Source: Pseudarthrobacter sp.
GTDB lineage: Bacteria > Actinomycetota > Actinomycetes > Actinomycetales > Micrococcaceae
Assembly: GCA_031178005.1 (NCBI GenBank)
Contig: JAPSJV010000013.1
Coordinates: forward strand, 1-64,000
Reading direction: 5' to 3'
Length of the DNA: 64,000 nt
Below the pieces are notes generated by a model. That model had not been told where the DNA came from, ran no database searches, and worked only from the letters and a program-made list of their open reading frames with translations. Positions 1 through 9,102 of the stretch are shown one piece after another. Position 1 is the stretch's first letter. Each line of letters starts with the position of its first letter. Position numbers and translations under genes: made by a program.

Positions 1-119
1 AGCTCTTCAACTCCGTGGCGTCCCTCACCCATGTCCCCGGCGGCATTGACCAACGCGTCGATCTGCTCGGCGCTCAAAACGCCTTCAAGAGGATTAACGC
101 TCGTGCTTTTATCGGCCAA
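1..119 (-). CDS. 5' end of an unidentified gene, cut by the window edge
   Basis: A leftward reading frame starts with TTG at 117-119 and stays open to base 1. It gives about 40 residues (LADKSTSVNPLEGV..., then SAEQIDALVNAAGDMG). An AAGGA ribosome-binding site lies 8 nt before the TTG, which supports this start. The N-terminal pattern of a short polar leader followed by a helix of the form L-x-x-EQI-x-x-LV resembles the beginning of IS256-family transposases, which would suit the decayed surroundings, but too little is present to assign it. No other start with a good ribosome-binding site is seen upstream. Confidence 0.5.
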   Translation of the reverse strand, partial: MADKSTSVNPLEGVLSAEQIDALVNAAGDMGEGRHGVEE

Positions 120-419
120 AAAGCCCGTCCTTCCAAGGGTGAAACCGCAGGTCACACCCTAGTTAGAGACCGGACCCTTACACACTCAATGAAACACCCT
201 CCGGTTCCGCTGCCGGCTTCGAGGACTTTGTCCCGTGGTCTCGATAGCTAGTCACTTCCGAGGAACCGTACCAGCGAAGCAACATCACCGATAGCGAAAC
301 CTCTCTCGCACCCGCCCATTCAAACCGTCCCGGGAACTGATGGCTTACCGCACTCTCAGCGCCCCGCTTGAGAAACGTCATTTGACCTGGACCCTGGTTC
401 AACTACAAGACTTACGATC
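120..419. other. Non-coding gap in the decayed left region
   Basis: No convincing gene is seen here. The short open frames have no ribosome-binding site and no recognisable protein sequence. The minus strand carries GTGTGTAAGGGTCC at about 173-186, in the leader of the leftward gene. It could belong to an insertion-sequence end, but no matching second end is visible inside the window. Confidence 0.4.
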
Positions 420-1384
420 ATGAAGATGCCCGCGATAACAAACAACGGTGCTATCACTACCGCCGGAACCGTACCCGTAGCGATGGGGACCATGTATTTT
501 GGCACCCTCGTGCCTATTGACCAGTCGATGAGTTTGTTTGACTCACGCCTATGACCTGGGTATGCGCTTTTGGGACACAGCCAATAACTATGCTTTCTGG
601 GCTGGAGGGGTGGGAGACGAGTCGGAATCGGTGCTCGGGGACTGGTTTGCTACTCGCGGACCAGCCGCCCGTGACAATGTCGTGCTGGCAACGAAGATAG
701 GCGCGCGCCACCGATCTAACTCACGCGCTTGGATTGTCGGCTCCAATGGTCCGCGCCCAAACCCTGGACTCGCTACGCCGGCTGCGCACCGACCGTATCG
801 ACCTTCTCTACGCCCACATCGACGACAGCACAGTGCCGCTAACGGAGACTCTTGGCGCGCTGGGTGATCTAGTTAAGGAAGGGCTGGTGCGCCAGATCGC
901 CGCCAGCAACCTCACCGCCCCACGATTGAAGGAAGCGGTAGAAGAAGGCAAATCCACCGGACACGCTTACACAGCACTACAACAACGCTTCAGCTACCTC
1001 ATACCCAGCCCCACGACAGACTTGTCCCCGCATGTTCTGCTAGATGACCAGATTGAACTCACCTGCACTGAGAATGACCTGACAATGCTGGGATATTCCC
1101 CCTTACTCTCGGGCGCTTACACCCGCCCGGACCGTGCACTTCCCGACGGATACAACACATCAACTACCCGACATGCCCTGAACGTGCTGGCTGAGGTTGC
1201 CGAACAAGCAAGCCTGGACCCCGGGCAGGCTGTACTGGCCTGGATGGCGCAACGATCATCCCCGGTCCTTCCCGTCGTAGGTGTCTCCTCGGCTGGCCAG
1301 GTAGAGTCCGCCCGGGAAGCGGTAACCTCGGGCCTCACCCATGACGCGCTCAACCGGCTAGAGAAGGCGCGGACCGGTGCCTAA
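420..1384 (+). pseudogene. Aldo/keto reductase, broken by two frameshifts
   Basis: Three consecutive frames together spell one aldo/keto reductase of about 321 codons. Frame one (from ATG 420) gives GTMYFGTLVP. Near 538 the frame changes and continues THAYDLGMRFWDTANNYAFW, the usual catalytic Asp/Tyr region of the family. Near 720 it changes again and continues GLSAPMVRAQTLDSLRRL to the stop at 1384. The middle and last parts read as continuous family sequence, so two single-base indels are more likely than three separate genes. No single frame can give a complete barrel, so the gene should be inactive unless the indels are assembly errors. It overlaps the downstream MerR gene by 8 bp, suggesting one former operon. 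Confidence 0.85.
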
Positions 1385-1745
1385 AGACGTAAGGGTCAGT
1401 AAAGTTGCAGCCCACTTCGGCCTCGACCCGGTCACGCTCAGATACTACGAACGCACCGGAGTGCTACCAGCACCCACACGAAACTCCTCCGGGCACCGTA
1501 CCTATACCAGCCAGGACGTTCACCTGATCGAGGTGCTGCTGCACTTACGCGATACGGGCATGCCACTCACGCGAATCGCCGAATTCACACAACTCGTCGC
1601 CTCAGATCCGGACGGCGTGCCTGAGCGGCTTGCCCTGCTAGAAGAACACCAAGCCGAGGTCCACCAGCGACTGCGCGCATGGCAGACCTCGCTAACGCTC
1701 ATCGAGCAAAAAATCGCCGACTACCGAACCCGAACTTCAACGTAG
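1377..1745 (+). CDS. MerR family transcriptional regulator
   Basis: A 122-residue protein starting with GTG. Residues about 6-40 form the MerR winged helix-turn-helix, with the hallmark VTLRYYERTGVLP and a following SGHRTYTSQD wing. Residues 75-120 form the dimerisation coiled coil. There is no cysteine-rich metal-binding tail, so it is closer to the small-molecule or redox-responsive MerR regulators often linked to aldo/keto reductases. Its start overlaps the end of the broken reductase by 8 bp, so the pair was probably co-transcribed and autoregulated. The regulator itself looks intact although its likely target is not. Confidence 0.85.
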   Translation: MPKDVRVSKVAAHFGLDPVTLRYYERTGVLPAPTRNSSGHRTYTSQDVHLIEVLLHLRDTGMPLTRIAEFTQLVASDPDGVPERLALLEEHQAEVHQRLRAWQTSLTLIEQKIADYRTRTST

Positions 1746-2251
1746 AACTGCCTTCTTTGATCGAAACCACGCCCGTAGCAACCCATGTCAGGATGAGCAA
1801 GGACGAAAGACCTTCGAATGATGCCGCGGCACCAACCTCGAGGCGTTTGCCGGGAAATGCGCAGATCTGACTGTCGAGAACCTCTACGCGGATATTCAAA
1901 AAATAATCGATGACGTGGCAGCTCTGTCCAAGGAACCGTATAAGAAACGATTTCGTGCCACCTTTCGGGCAGACAGCGGGGTCCCCGTTCAAAACGATAC
2001 GGGATGCGCAATTCGTTGCTGAGAAACCGCAGCACGTTCAGAAACTCGCGTCGGGTGTCACCGCGACCGGCGAGCGACTTCGAAGATCAACAGCTGCCCG
2101 TCCCAGTTCCTTGTGCTTCAACATCGCAGCGACCTGTCCCACTTCCTTAGAAGTGGAAAACTCCCCCGCAGATACCGAGTGTCGTTTTCCTGCACGAAAT
2201 GCTAAGCGCGAAGGACCTTGGTGCACGATGATCGGGATCGCTGGCCGAAGG
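1746..2251. other. Gap with a possible coding fragment
   Basis: This 506-base stretch has no complete gene. On the plus strand 1822-2022 is open for 66 codons and reads like protein (for example TVENLYADIQKIIDDVAALS and EPYKKRFRATFR). A stop lies directly before it and no credible start is present. I do not recognise it; it may be a remnant of a decayed gene. The remainder, up to the resolvase end, shows no coding signal that I can support. Confidence 0.3.
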
Positions 2252-2824
2252 TCACGCTGTGGGCGCTGCACGTTGAAGGGCTCGATAGACGGTGGAACGG
2301 GCGACGCCGAAGAGTTCCGCGATCTCTGTGGTGGCGTGTACCCCGTGCCGGTGCAGGCTGACGAGCTGAGTTTCCTGTGCCTTGGAGAGTTTCGGTTGCT
2401 TCCCCCGGAGCCGGCCCTTCGCCTTCGCTACGGCCATCTTCCGGTGTTCTGGCGCGGATGAGGACAGCTTCAAACTCGGCGACCATCCCCAGCACATTGA
2501 ACAGGAAGCTGTCCCACCGGATCGTGTGGATCGTAGATGCTGCCGCCGAGATTCAAGGCGACACCTTTGCGTGTGAGCTCATCAGCGATGTCCCTGGCGT
2601 CCGGCAGCGAACGAGCTAGACGATCAAGCTTGGTCACCACCAGAGTGTCACCCTTCCGACATGCGGCCAAGGCTTTGCCCAGCCGGGGGCGTTAGCGCTG
2701 GGCTGCCGGTGAATCCGTGGTCGACGTAGATCGCATCGGGGTCCACGCCGGCGGCCGCGAGTGCGTCCCGCTGCGCGGTCAGGTCCTGGGTGTTGGCCGA
2801 GACGCGGGCATATCCGATGAGCAT
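2252..2824 (-). pseudogene. Serine resolvase/invertase, multiply frameshifted
   Basis: Pieces in successive minus-strand frames spell a Tn3-type resolvase of about 190 codons. The start, MLIGYARVSANTQDLTAQRD, contains the catalytic serine region. The next piece, GDTLVVTKLDRLARSLPDA, is the conserved arginine-rich helix. Then come a short FLFNVLGMVAEFEAVLIRAR piece and a C-terminal helix-turn-helix (EIAELFGVARSTVYRALQRA). Frames change near 2690, 2500 and 2455, and a TAA lies in the expected frame near the first junction. Such enzymes resolve transposon cointegrates or invert DNA; this copy is dead. It indicates a former mobile element in this region. Confidence 0.9.
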
Positions 2825-3076
2825 GCCCCCGAGTGTAGCGTTTAGGGCACCTTCACCGGACAGTTTTGCGGGCGGGTCATACGGGAATGTGGAAATCCCG
2901 GAATACCGGGGATTTCGACAGGTGCAAACTTTCGCGATGCAGCTGCCGGTGGGTGACCCGCTTATGGGCGGGTGAGACACGAACAACGTTCCCGCCCGTA
3001 GTCCAGTACAGCCGTTTTGACTGGTGATGGCTGAAACACGCCAGACACACCCTCCCAGCATTGATGGACTGCTGGG
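2825..3076. other. Resolvase upstream region and leader of the next gene
   Basis: This segment would have held the resolvase promoter and res site. Nothing gene-like is present. It includes the 13-mer GGATTTCGACAGG at 2910-2922, which recurs exactly on the minus strand at 42192-42204, and several short imperfect inverted repeats of the form GGAAATCC...GGGGATTTC. No terminal inverted repeat could be paired with confidence. Confidence 0.35.
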
Positions 3077-3913
3077 GTGAATACTTCAGCGTCCGTACAA
3101 ACGCCCATCCCCACGGGCACTCCTTTCCGAGAGCTGTGCGATACTCGCCTGCTCGTATTACCCAACGCCTGGGACGCCGCTTCGGCGATATGCGCTGCAC
3201 GAGTTGGGGCCCAGGCGATAGCAACAACCAGTGCGGGCATTGCCTGGGCATGCGGTCTGCGCGACGGCGGCGGGCTCACACCGGATGAGGCGTTGGCAGC
3301 TTTGGGGGCGATCACCCGTGTAACGGGCCTTCCTGTTAGCGCCGACCTCGAGGACGGTTATGAGCAGGATGCCCTAAAGCTTGCTGACTTCATCAAGAAG
3401 GTGCTCGATTTAGGAGTCGTCGGCATCAATGTCGAGGACTCACACAACGGCGCCCTGGTGGATGCTTCATCTCAAGCTCGCCGCATCGAGATCATCCGCT
3501 CGGCCGCCGAGTCGGTCGGCGTTGATCTGTTCATCAATGCCCGCATTGACACAGCGTTTTACGGTTCACCGGACACGGTCCAGCGAGACGCTGAGTGTCT
3601 GCAGCGAACGGCATTATACATCCATGCCGGCGCCGATGGAGTCTTCGTTCCGGGAATAGTGGACTTGGCAACAGTGTCGGCTCTGGCAGCAGCCGTGTCT
3701 GTTCCGCTCAACATTATGGTGGGCCCCGGAAGCCCAACGGTGCTGGAGCTCCTGGACGCAGGAGCCGGCCGCATCACCACTGGAATGGCCGGTGCCCTGG
3801 CGGCCTATGCCTACATCGAATCAGCGGCCCAAGAGCTTCTCAGCCACGGAACCTACGACGGGCTGAGCCCGGCCCAGGACTTTACCCAGTTCAATGCCTT
3901 GATGCGCGGCTGA
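3077..3913 (+). CDS. Isocitrate lyase/PEP mutase superfamily protein
   Basis: A 278-residue protein with GTG start. It has the alpha/beta barrel of the superfamily: LLVLPNAWDAASA near the N-terminus, SADLEDGYEQ (Mg-binding acidic loop) near residue 90 and INARIDT near 155. The KKCG catalytic loop of isocitrate and methylisocitrate lyases is absent, with a gate-loop region reading VDASSQARR instead. It is therefore more likely a C-C or P-C bond-acting homologue of unknown substrate (oxaloacetate hydrolase, PEP mutase-like) than a glyoxylate-cycle enzyme. It stands alone, after the decayed region, and no partner gene suggests a pathway. Confidence 0.85.
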   Translation: MNTSASVQTPIPTGTPFRELCDTRLLVLPNAWDAASAICAARVGAQAIATTSAGIAWACGLRDGGGLTPDEALAALGAITRVTGLPVSADLEDGYEQDALKLADFIKKVLDLGVVGINVEDSHNGALVDASSQARRIEIIRSAAESVGVDLFINARIDTAFYGSPDTVQRDAECLQRTALYIHAGADGVFVPGIVDLATVSALAAAVSVPLNIMVGPGSPTVLELLDAGAGRITTGMAGALAAYAYIESAAQELLSHGTYDGLSPAQDFTQFNALMRG

Positions 3914-4300
3914 TAGCACCCTCGTTGGCACACGCCGCTCCCTGTGTAGGAGCAGGGCTTTCTACCATCGAGCTGGGTCCCTGCCTCTACAAGAGTTTGA
4001 TTGCCTCGACTGGGACGGTCCTCGGTTTGTCATGGTGAAATCGCTCGCAAAATAGTCAACGCGATCAGGGCTACGCCTACGGCACAAATCGTCGTGCAGA
4101 CGACTTCTGACACTCAGTGCAATCAGCTTCTGAGAATGACAACAAACCCCGGAAATACGCGTAATGACTGTCCCGAATGTCGTCCCAAACTCCGCAACGG
4201 GCGACCGTCCCAGAGCCGACTTTCGGTACTGTTCGGGAATGGGATGCGGATTTATGCGCGGGTGGGAATCCCTCAGCCGCCCGACCCCTCTGATACTCCG
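3914..4300. other. Non-coding gap
   Basis: I see no gene in these 387 bases. A plus-strand open frame that runs through 4001-4543 is mostly the opposite strand of the next gene. The stretch is less GC-rich than its neighbours, consistent with an old insertion or deletion boundary next to the decayed left region. Confidence 0.45.
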
Positions 4301-4864
4301 TCAGGCCCCAACCGGGTCGTAGTCGTAGGCCACAAGCCCGTCAATGCTGGTGCGGTTTTTTGTGATCCGGTATTGGGCCTGGCCGTCTATCCCCTTGCGG
4401 CTGAAGTACGGGCCGATCAGGTCGCGGTGGCCTTCGAAAGTCATCAAGGGAACGCCCCAGCCGCAGGAGTCCGAAACACGGGCCACGTCAACGACGATGA
4501 CGGCCCTGGCCTCGTCCTGATCCGGGAAGTGCCGGGTGAGTGAACCGTATTCATCGTCATACCGGCTGACGACGCGGCCGGTGCCGTGGAGGCGCACGAT
4601 GTTCGGCGGGCCCTCAAAGGCGCAGAACATCACGGTGATGCGTCCGTTCTCCCTGAGGTGTGCGATGGTTTCGCTGCCGCTGCCGGTGAGGTCCAGCCAG
4701 GCAAAGGTCTGTTCGTCCAGGACCGCAAAGGTGCCAGGCATTCCGCGGGGCGAGAGGTTGATGTGCCCGCCGGCGGAGAGTGGTGCGGTGGCAACGAAAA
4801 AGACCGGCTGCCGTGCAATAAATCCAGTCAACCGCTCATTGATTGCCCCATGTACTTTGCCCAT
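4301..4864 (-). CDS. Pyridoxamine 5'-phosphate oxidase family protein
   Basis: A 187-residue protein starting MGKVHGAINERL at 4864, where GGAG lies 10 nt upstream; the longer frame to 4900 lacks a better site. The split beta-barrel flavin-binding fold is indicated by ARQPVFFVATAPLSAGGHIN, then LDLTGSGSETIAHLRENGRITVMFCAFEGPPNIVRLHG. The family binds FMN or F420. This subgroup (stress or heme-utilisation related PNPOx-like proteins) is widespread in actinobacteria and its substrate is usually unknown. It is unlikely to be the true PdxH, whose active-site motifs are not evident. No operon partner. Confidence 0.8.
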   Translation of the reverse strand: MGKVHGAINERLTGFIARQPVFFVATAPLSAGGHINLSPRGMPGTFAVLDEQTFAWLDLTGSGSETIAHLRENGRITVMFCAFEGPPNIVRLHGTGRVVSRYDDEYGSLTRHFPDQDEARAVIVVDVARVSDSCGWGVPLMTFEGHRDLIGPYFSRKGIDGQAQYRITKNRTSIDGLVAYDYDPVGA

Positions 4865-4929
4865 AAGGAACACGCTCCCACGGGCATAAGCCCTGATCAA
4901 ACCCGTCTCAGAACCCGGTTAAACCAAAG

Positions 4930-4970
4930 CGCTCCCCCACCACCAGCACTATGCGGGCGAGGAGGGAGCG
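4930..4970 (-). terminator. Possible terminator after mtlD
   Basis: On the minus strand, 19 nt after the mtlD stop, CGCTCCC (complement of 4964-4970) can pair with GGGAGCG (complement of 4930-4936) around a 27-nt loop, and the RNA then runs into GCTTTGGTTT. The stem is short and the U-tract weak, so efficiency is uncertain. Confidence 0.45.
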
Positions 4971-4988
4971 TTTGCTGAAGGACCAGCG

Positions 4989-6131
4989 TCAGGCGACGCG
5001 TTCCTCCACAAGCCGGCAGACGGCGTCGAACAACGGATGCTCCGGGGTGAGCCCGGTGATCTTCTCCGTAGCATCGGCCGGGGTGGAGGAACCCAGGACC
5101 CCGGCAAGCTCGGTGGCCTCGGCGTCGGAGGGATCGTTGAAGCGCAGCGCTGCCGAGATGGCGCCCAGCAGCGCCTCCGGCACAATTCCGCGTTCGGCGA
5201 GTTGCGCAGCCGGCCCGATGAAGCGTTCGTTCCGGCTGAGCTTGCGCAGCGGCGCCCGACCCACGCGGGTTACGGTGTCCGGCAGGTGCGGGTTGGAGAA
5301 GCGGCGCAGGATCTTCTGCACGTAGGCTTCCTGCTCCTCTTCGCTGAATCCGTGCTTGGCCACCAGGAGCTGCTTGGTTTCCTCCAATACGGCCCGCACG
5401 TCCTCGGCAACGTCCTGGTCCGCCATGGCTTCGGAAATCTTCTCCACTCCGGCGGCGAAGCCGAAGTAGGCCGCCGAGGCATGCCCGGTGTTCACCGTGA
5501 AGAGCTTCCGCTCGATGTACGGAGACAGATCATCCACAAAAGTGGCCCCGGGGATTACCGGCGCCGCCGAACCAAACGGCGTCCGGTCAATGACCCATTC
5601 GTAGAATGTCTCCACGGTAACGTCCAGGCCCTGTCCGGGTTCCTGGTTGGGGACAATCCTGTCCACTGCGGTGTTGGCGAAAACAGCCTTGGAAGCCAGC
5701 GGCCCGGCGGCCTCATCCCACAACTCCGCAATGGCGTCGCGCAGGATGTCCGTGGCGTTGATCGCGTTCTCGCACGCCATCACCTGGAGCGGCGCGGCGT
5801 CGGTGGCCCGGGAAGCGATCCCCTTGGCGATCAGCGGTGCCACGAACTTCAGGATGTGCGGGCCCACGGCGGTGGTGACGACGTCGGCACTTGCGATTTC
5901 TGCCACCACCTCCGCTTCCTGGGTGCTGGAGTTCAAGGCCCGGAAATTACTGACCGTCTTGACCGCGGGATCCTCGCCCACCTCATGCACCTGGTAGCTT
6001 TCCGCGGCGGCGAGCTGGGAGATGAGGGTGTCCGCGACGTCCGCGAACACCACCTCGTATCCGGCGTTGTGGAGGAGCAGTCCCACAAACCCGCGGCCAA
6101 TGTTTCCGGCACCGAAATGAACAGCCTTCAC
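4989..6131 (-). CDS. mtlD: Mannitol-1-phosphate 5-dehydrogenase
   Basis: A 380-residue cytosolic enzyme that oxidises mannitol 1-phosphate to fructose 6-phosphate with NAD. The N-terminus [14 protein letters not shown] is the dinucleotide-binding motif, and the central [11 protein letters not shown] and later GFS segments fit the MtlD family at its usual length. It starts with GTG at 6131, whose first base is the last base of the mtlA stop codon (TAGTG), so translation is probably coupled to mtlA. Uptake with phosphorylation (mtlA) and oxidation (mtlD) thus form one operon that sends mannitol into glycolysis. Confidence 0.96.
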   Translation of the reverse strand: MKAVHFGAGNIGRGFVGLLLHNAGYEVVFADVADTLISQLAAAESYQVHEVGEDPAVKTVSNFRALNSSTQEAEVVAEIASADVVTTAVGPHILKFVAPLIAKGIASRATDAAPLQVMACENAINATDILRDAIAELWDEAAGPLASKAVFANTAVDRIVPNQEPGQGLDVTVETFYEWVIDRTPFGSAAPVIPGATFVDDLSPYIERKLFTVNTGHASAAYFGFAAGVEKISEAMADQDVAEDVRAVLEETKQLLVAKHGFSEEEQEAYVQKILRRFSNPHLPDTVTRVGRAPLRKLSRNERFIGPAAQLAERGIVPEALLGAISAALRFNDPSDAEATELAGVLGSSTPADATEKITGLTPEHPLFDAVCRLVEERVA

Positions 6132-8188
6132 TAGGAATTGACCTTTCCGAAGAGATCCAGGACTTCGTCTACCGTTGTGGCGGCTTCAAGCTGGGCCACC
6201 TGGGCCTTGTCGGTGAAGACCTTGGCGATGGAGGACAGGATGTGCAGGTGCTCGTTGTTGACGCCTGCGACGCCCACCACGAACTTGACCTCTTTGCCGT
6301 TCCAGTCGATCCCTTCCGGGTAGCGCACCACGGACACGGCGGACTTCATGATGTGGTCCTTGGCGGCGTTGGTGCCGTGCGGGATCGCCAGGAAGCTGCC
6401 CATGTAGGTGGACACGGATTCCTCGCGCTCGTGCATGGCCTCGACGTAGGCGGTGTCCACGGCGCCGCGTGCCAGCAGCAGCCGGCCGGCTTCGTCGATC
6501 GCCTCGTCGCGGGTGGTGGCGGTGCCGGTCAGCACTACGCTCTCACCGACCAGGATGTCCGACGCCGGAGCCGTCTCGGTAGCGACGGCGGAGGATTGTG
6601 CATCCACCGGAGCGTCGGCCGCGTGGGCGCCATGCCCACCAACCGCAGCGGCACCCGCTCCGGCAGCAGCGGCACCTGCGGAAGTACCGCCGTCGTCCGC
6701 GCCTTCAGCAGATTCGGTGTTGCTCTCCTTGACCAGCTCCACGATCTCGTCGTAGCGCGGGCTGTTCATGAAGTTGTCCACGGAGTAGTGGCGTGCACTT
6801 TCGGTGGCGGGGCGGGCACGTTCGGTGAGGTCCTGGTGCGTGATTACCACGTCGTACGTGTCGCTCAGGCTGGCAATGGCGGAATTGGTCACCTTGACGT
6901 CCGGGAACCCTGCTGCCTTGATCTTGTTCCGCAGCACGGATGCGCCCATGGCACTCGAGCCCATTCCGGCGTCGCAGGCGAACACGATGTTCTTGATGGG
7001 ACCGGCCTTGGCTGCCGCACCCCCACCGGTCAGGACGGAGGAAACGGAGCTCTTCTTGCCCTTCATGTCCTCCATACGGGAGGTGGCTGCGGAGAGGTCG
7101 CCGTCGTCTCGGTTCTTGGAGGTCCGCAGGATCACGGCGGCCACCAGGAAGGAGACCGCCGTGGCCAGCACAACGGCAAGGATCACTCCGAAGTAACTGT
7201 CACGGGACGTCTGTGCCAGGACCGCGATGATGGATCCCGGGGCAGCCGGAGCAACCAGGCCCGCATTGGTGATGGCCAGCGTGGCGATGCCGGTCATGCC
7301 GCCGGCGATGGCTGCGACGATCAGGAGCGGCTTCATCAGGACGTACGGGAAGTAGATCTCGTGGATGCCGCCGAGGAAGTGGATGATGACTGCACCCGGA
7401 GCGGAAGCCTTGGCAGCACCCCGGCCGAAGATCATGTAGGCCAGCAGGATGCCCAGGCCGGGGCCGGGGTTTGCCTCGAGCAGGAACAGCATGGACTTGC
7501 CCTGCTCCAGGGACTGCTGGACGCCCAGCGGAGTCAGCACGCCGTGGTTGATGGCATTGTTCAGGAACAGCACCTTGGCGGGCTCAATGAAAATGCTGGT
7601 CAGCGGCAGCAGCCCGTTGTTCACCAGGAACTGGACCACATTGCCGGCGGCCGTGCTGAACGCTGATACCAGTGGCGCGATTCCGTAGAAGCCGAGCATG
7701 GCCAGCAGCGCTCCCCAGATGCCAGCGGAGAAGTTGTTCACCAGCATCTCGAAGCCGGGGCGGATCTTGCCGTCCCACAGCATGTCAATCTTCTTCATGG
7801 TCCAGCCGCCCAGCGGGCCCATGATCATGGCACCGATGAACATCGGAATGCCGGCGCCCACAATAACGCCCATGGTTGCGATGGCTCCCACCACGCCGCC
7901 GCGGACGTCGTAGACCATCCTGCCGCCGGTATACGCAATAAGGAGTGGCAGCAGGTACGTGATCATGGGGCCAACGAGGCCGGTCCACGGCTCACCGTCC
8001 GCATTGGTGCCGAACCCGCCCAGCTGCGGGACGGGGATCCAGCCCTTCTCAATAAAGAGGGCTGTGATGAGGCCCCAGGCGATGAACGCCCCGATGTTGG
8101 GCATGATCATGCCGGACAGGAACGTCCCGAATTTTTGGACGCCTACCCGCATGCTGGTGCGGGGTTTCGCAGGTGTCTGCGTTGCCAT
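6131..8188 (-). CDS. mtlA: PTS mannitol transporter EIICBA
   Basis: A 685-residue fused permease that imports and phosphorylates mannitol. EIIC spans residues about 12-355 with many membrane segments and the GIHEIYF substrate motif near 274. EIIB follows, with its phosphorylated cysteine in [10 protein letters not shown] (Cys405). A 50-residue Ala/Gly-rich linker (about 495-545) leads to EIIA with the phosphorylated histidine in [10 protein letters not shown] (His604). The start at 8188 is chosen because AGGAAAGAAC precedes it; an in-frame ATG further up lacks such a site and would add a non-homologous leader. It lies 50 nt after a TetR gene and overlaps mtlD by one base. Confidence 0.95.
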   Translation of the reverse strand: MATQTPAKPRTSMRVGVQKFGTFLSGMIMPNIGAFIAWGLITALFIEKGWIPVPQLGGFGTNADGEPWTGLVGPMITYLLPLLIAYTGGRMVYDVRGGVVGAIATMGVIVGAGIPMFIGAMIMGPLGGWTMKKIDMLWDGKIRPGFEMLVNNFSAGIWGALLAMLGFYGIAPLVSAFSTAAGNVVQFLVNNGLLPLTSIFIEPAKVLFLNNAINHGVLTPLGVQQSLEQGKSMLFLLEANPGPGLGILLAYMIFGRGAAKASAPGAVIIHFLGGIHEIYFPYVLMKPLLIVAAIAGGMTGIATLAITNAGLVAPAAPGSIIAVLAQTSRDSYFGVILAVVLATAVSFLVAAVILRTSKNRDDGDLSAATSRMEDMKGKKSSVSSVLTGGGAAAKAGPIKNIVFACDAGMGSSAMGASVLRNKIKAAGFPDVKVTNSAIASLSDTYDVVITHQDLTERARPATESARHYSVDNFMNSPRYDEIVELVKESNTESAEGADDGGTSAGAAAAGAGAAAVGGHGAHAADAPVDAQSSAVATETAPASDILVGESVVLTGTATTRDEAIDEAGRLLLARGAVDTAYVEAMHEREESVSTYMGSFLAIPHGTNAAKDHIMKSAVSVVRYPEGIDWNGKEVKFVVGVAGVNNEHLHILSSIAKVFTDKAQVAQLEAATTVDEVLDLFGKVNS

Positions 8189-8238
8189 GTTCTTTCCTAA
8201 CCGTGAATCCTGCTGCTCCGCAGGATGGTTCGATGGGT

Positions 8239-8961
8239 TCAGGTATTCGAGCTGGAAATCCGGTGCAGCCACTCCAGGAACAGCTTCAGCTCGGAGCTGG
8301 ACAGCTGGTCCGGATTGGAGGCCTGGAGGGCCGCGTTCAGGGCAATGGCCGCCACCACTACTGAGGACCGCCCGGAGTCTGCTCCGGCTCCGGGCGCCTG
8401 GTCCGTGGACACCGCGAAGATCATGGCGTCCCGGGTCAGTGTGGACAGTTCAAGGTTCCGTTCGGTGGCGGGCTCTGCAATGAGCATGAGCGTCACCCCC
8501 ACGTTGGCAGCCAGGATGGACCTGGCGGCTTCCCGCGGCGGCACATTGATCTGCCCGGCGGCAGCGGCTTTGTTCAGCATTTCTTCCATCAGGCCCTCTG
8601 CATCAGCCACGATGGCCGGGCGGCTTTCAGGCCGGATGTTGCCAAACATGACCAGGTACAGTTCCGGCTGGTTCAGGCCGAACTGCACATGGTTGTCCCA
8701 CATCCGCCGGATGTCTTCCAGCGGCTGTCCGGAAGGGGCGAAGTCGCGTTCGCCCGCAACGTACTCTTCAAAACCGGCCGCGACGACGGCGTCGAACAGT
8801 CCTTCTTTGTCACCAAAGTGGTGGTACAGCGTGGGAGCGGTGACCTCTGCCAGCTTGGTGATCTGGCGGGTGGAAACGGGTGCTCCGCCGGACTTGGCCA
8901 GCAGTTCCGCGGCAGCGCGCAACAGCCGTGCCTTAGGCGGTAGCTGGCCATCGATACTCAT
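8239..8961 (-). CDS. TetR family regulator of the PTS locus
   Basis: A 240-residue repressor. Residues 10-55 form the TetR helix-turn-helix (PVSTRQITKLAEVTAPTLYHHFGDKEGLFD), followed by a helical ligand domain. The gene heads the leftward run tetR-mtlA-mtlD and is divergent from ptsI. A perfect dyad TATAGC-GTT-GCTATA sits 19 bp upstream of its start and is the obvious operator. The natural inference is control of mannitol and general PTS expression, plus autoregulation. The inducer is not evident. AGGG lies 8 nt before the ATG. Confidence 0.85.
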   Translation of the reverse strand: MSIDGQLPPKARLLRAAAELLAKSGGAPVSTRQITKLAEVTAPTLYHHFGDKEGLFDAVVAAGFEEYVAGERDFAPSGQPLEDIRRMWDNHVQFGLNQPELYLVMFGNIRPESRPAIVADAEGLMEEMLNKAAAAGQINVPPREAARSILAANVGVTLMLIAEPATERNLELSTLTRDAMIFAVSTDQAPGAGADSGRSSVVVAAIALNAALQASNPDQLSSSELKLFLEWLHRISSSNT

Positions 8962-8979
8962 AACCGCTACCCTAGCACC

Positions 8980-8994
8980 TATAGCGTTGCTATA
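8980..8994. promoter_or_regulatory. Candidate TetR operator between tetR and ptsI
   Basis: TATAGC-GTT-GCTATA is a perfect 6-3-6 dyad located 19 bp before the tetR start and about 108 bp before ptsI. Position and symmetry are typical of TetR operators. Binding is inferred, not shown. Confidence 0.6.
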
Positions 8995-9102
8995 TGAACT
9001 GCATCACATAGACTATTTGCACGGATTGCGGACGGCATTGCAGCCGCCCTGACAGCGCTACAGCACGGCACCAGCGAACACGGCACAGAATGAGGACCTT
9101 CA

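Noticed and set aside
3935..4000. tRNA-like sequence on the minus strand, with AGCTCGATGGTAGA and a CCCTG/CAGGG stem
   Set aside because: The D-arm-like piece and an anticodon-like stem are present, but the T-arm GTTCGA motif and a matching acceptor stem are absent, and the loop is 8 nt. Not supported as a tRNA; it may be chance or a relic.
5037..6134. 365-codon plus-strand open frame opposite mtlD
   Set aside because: Antisense shadow of mtlD; composition is typical of a reverse-frame translation.
6242..7666. 474-codon plus-strand open frame opposite mtlA
   Set aside because: His/Gly/Val-rich low-complexity translation, antisense to mtlA, no family resemblance.
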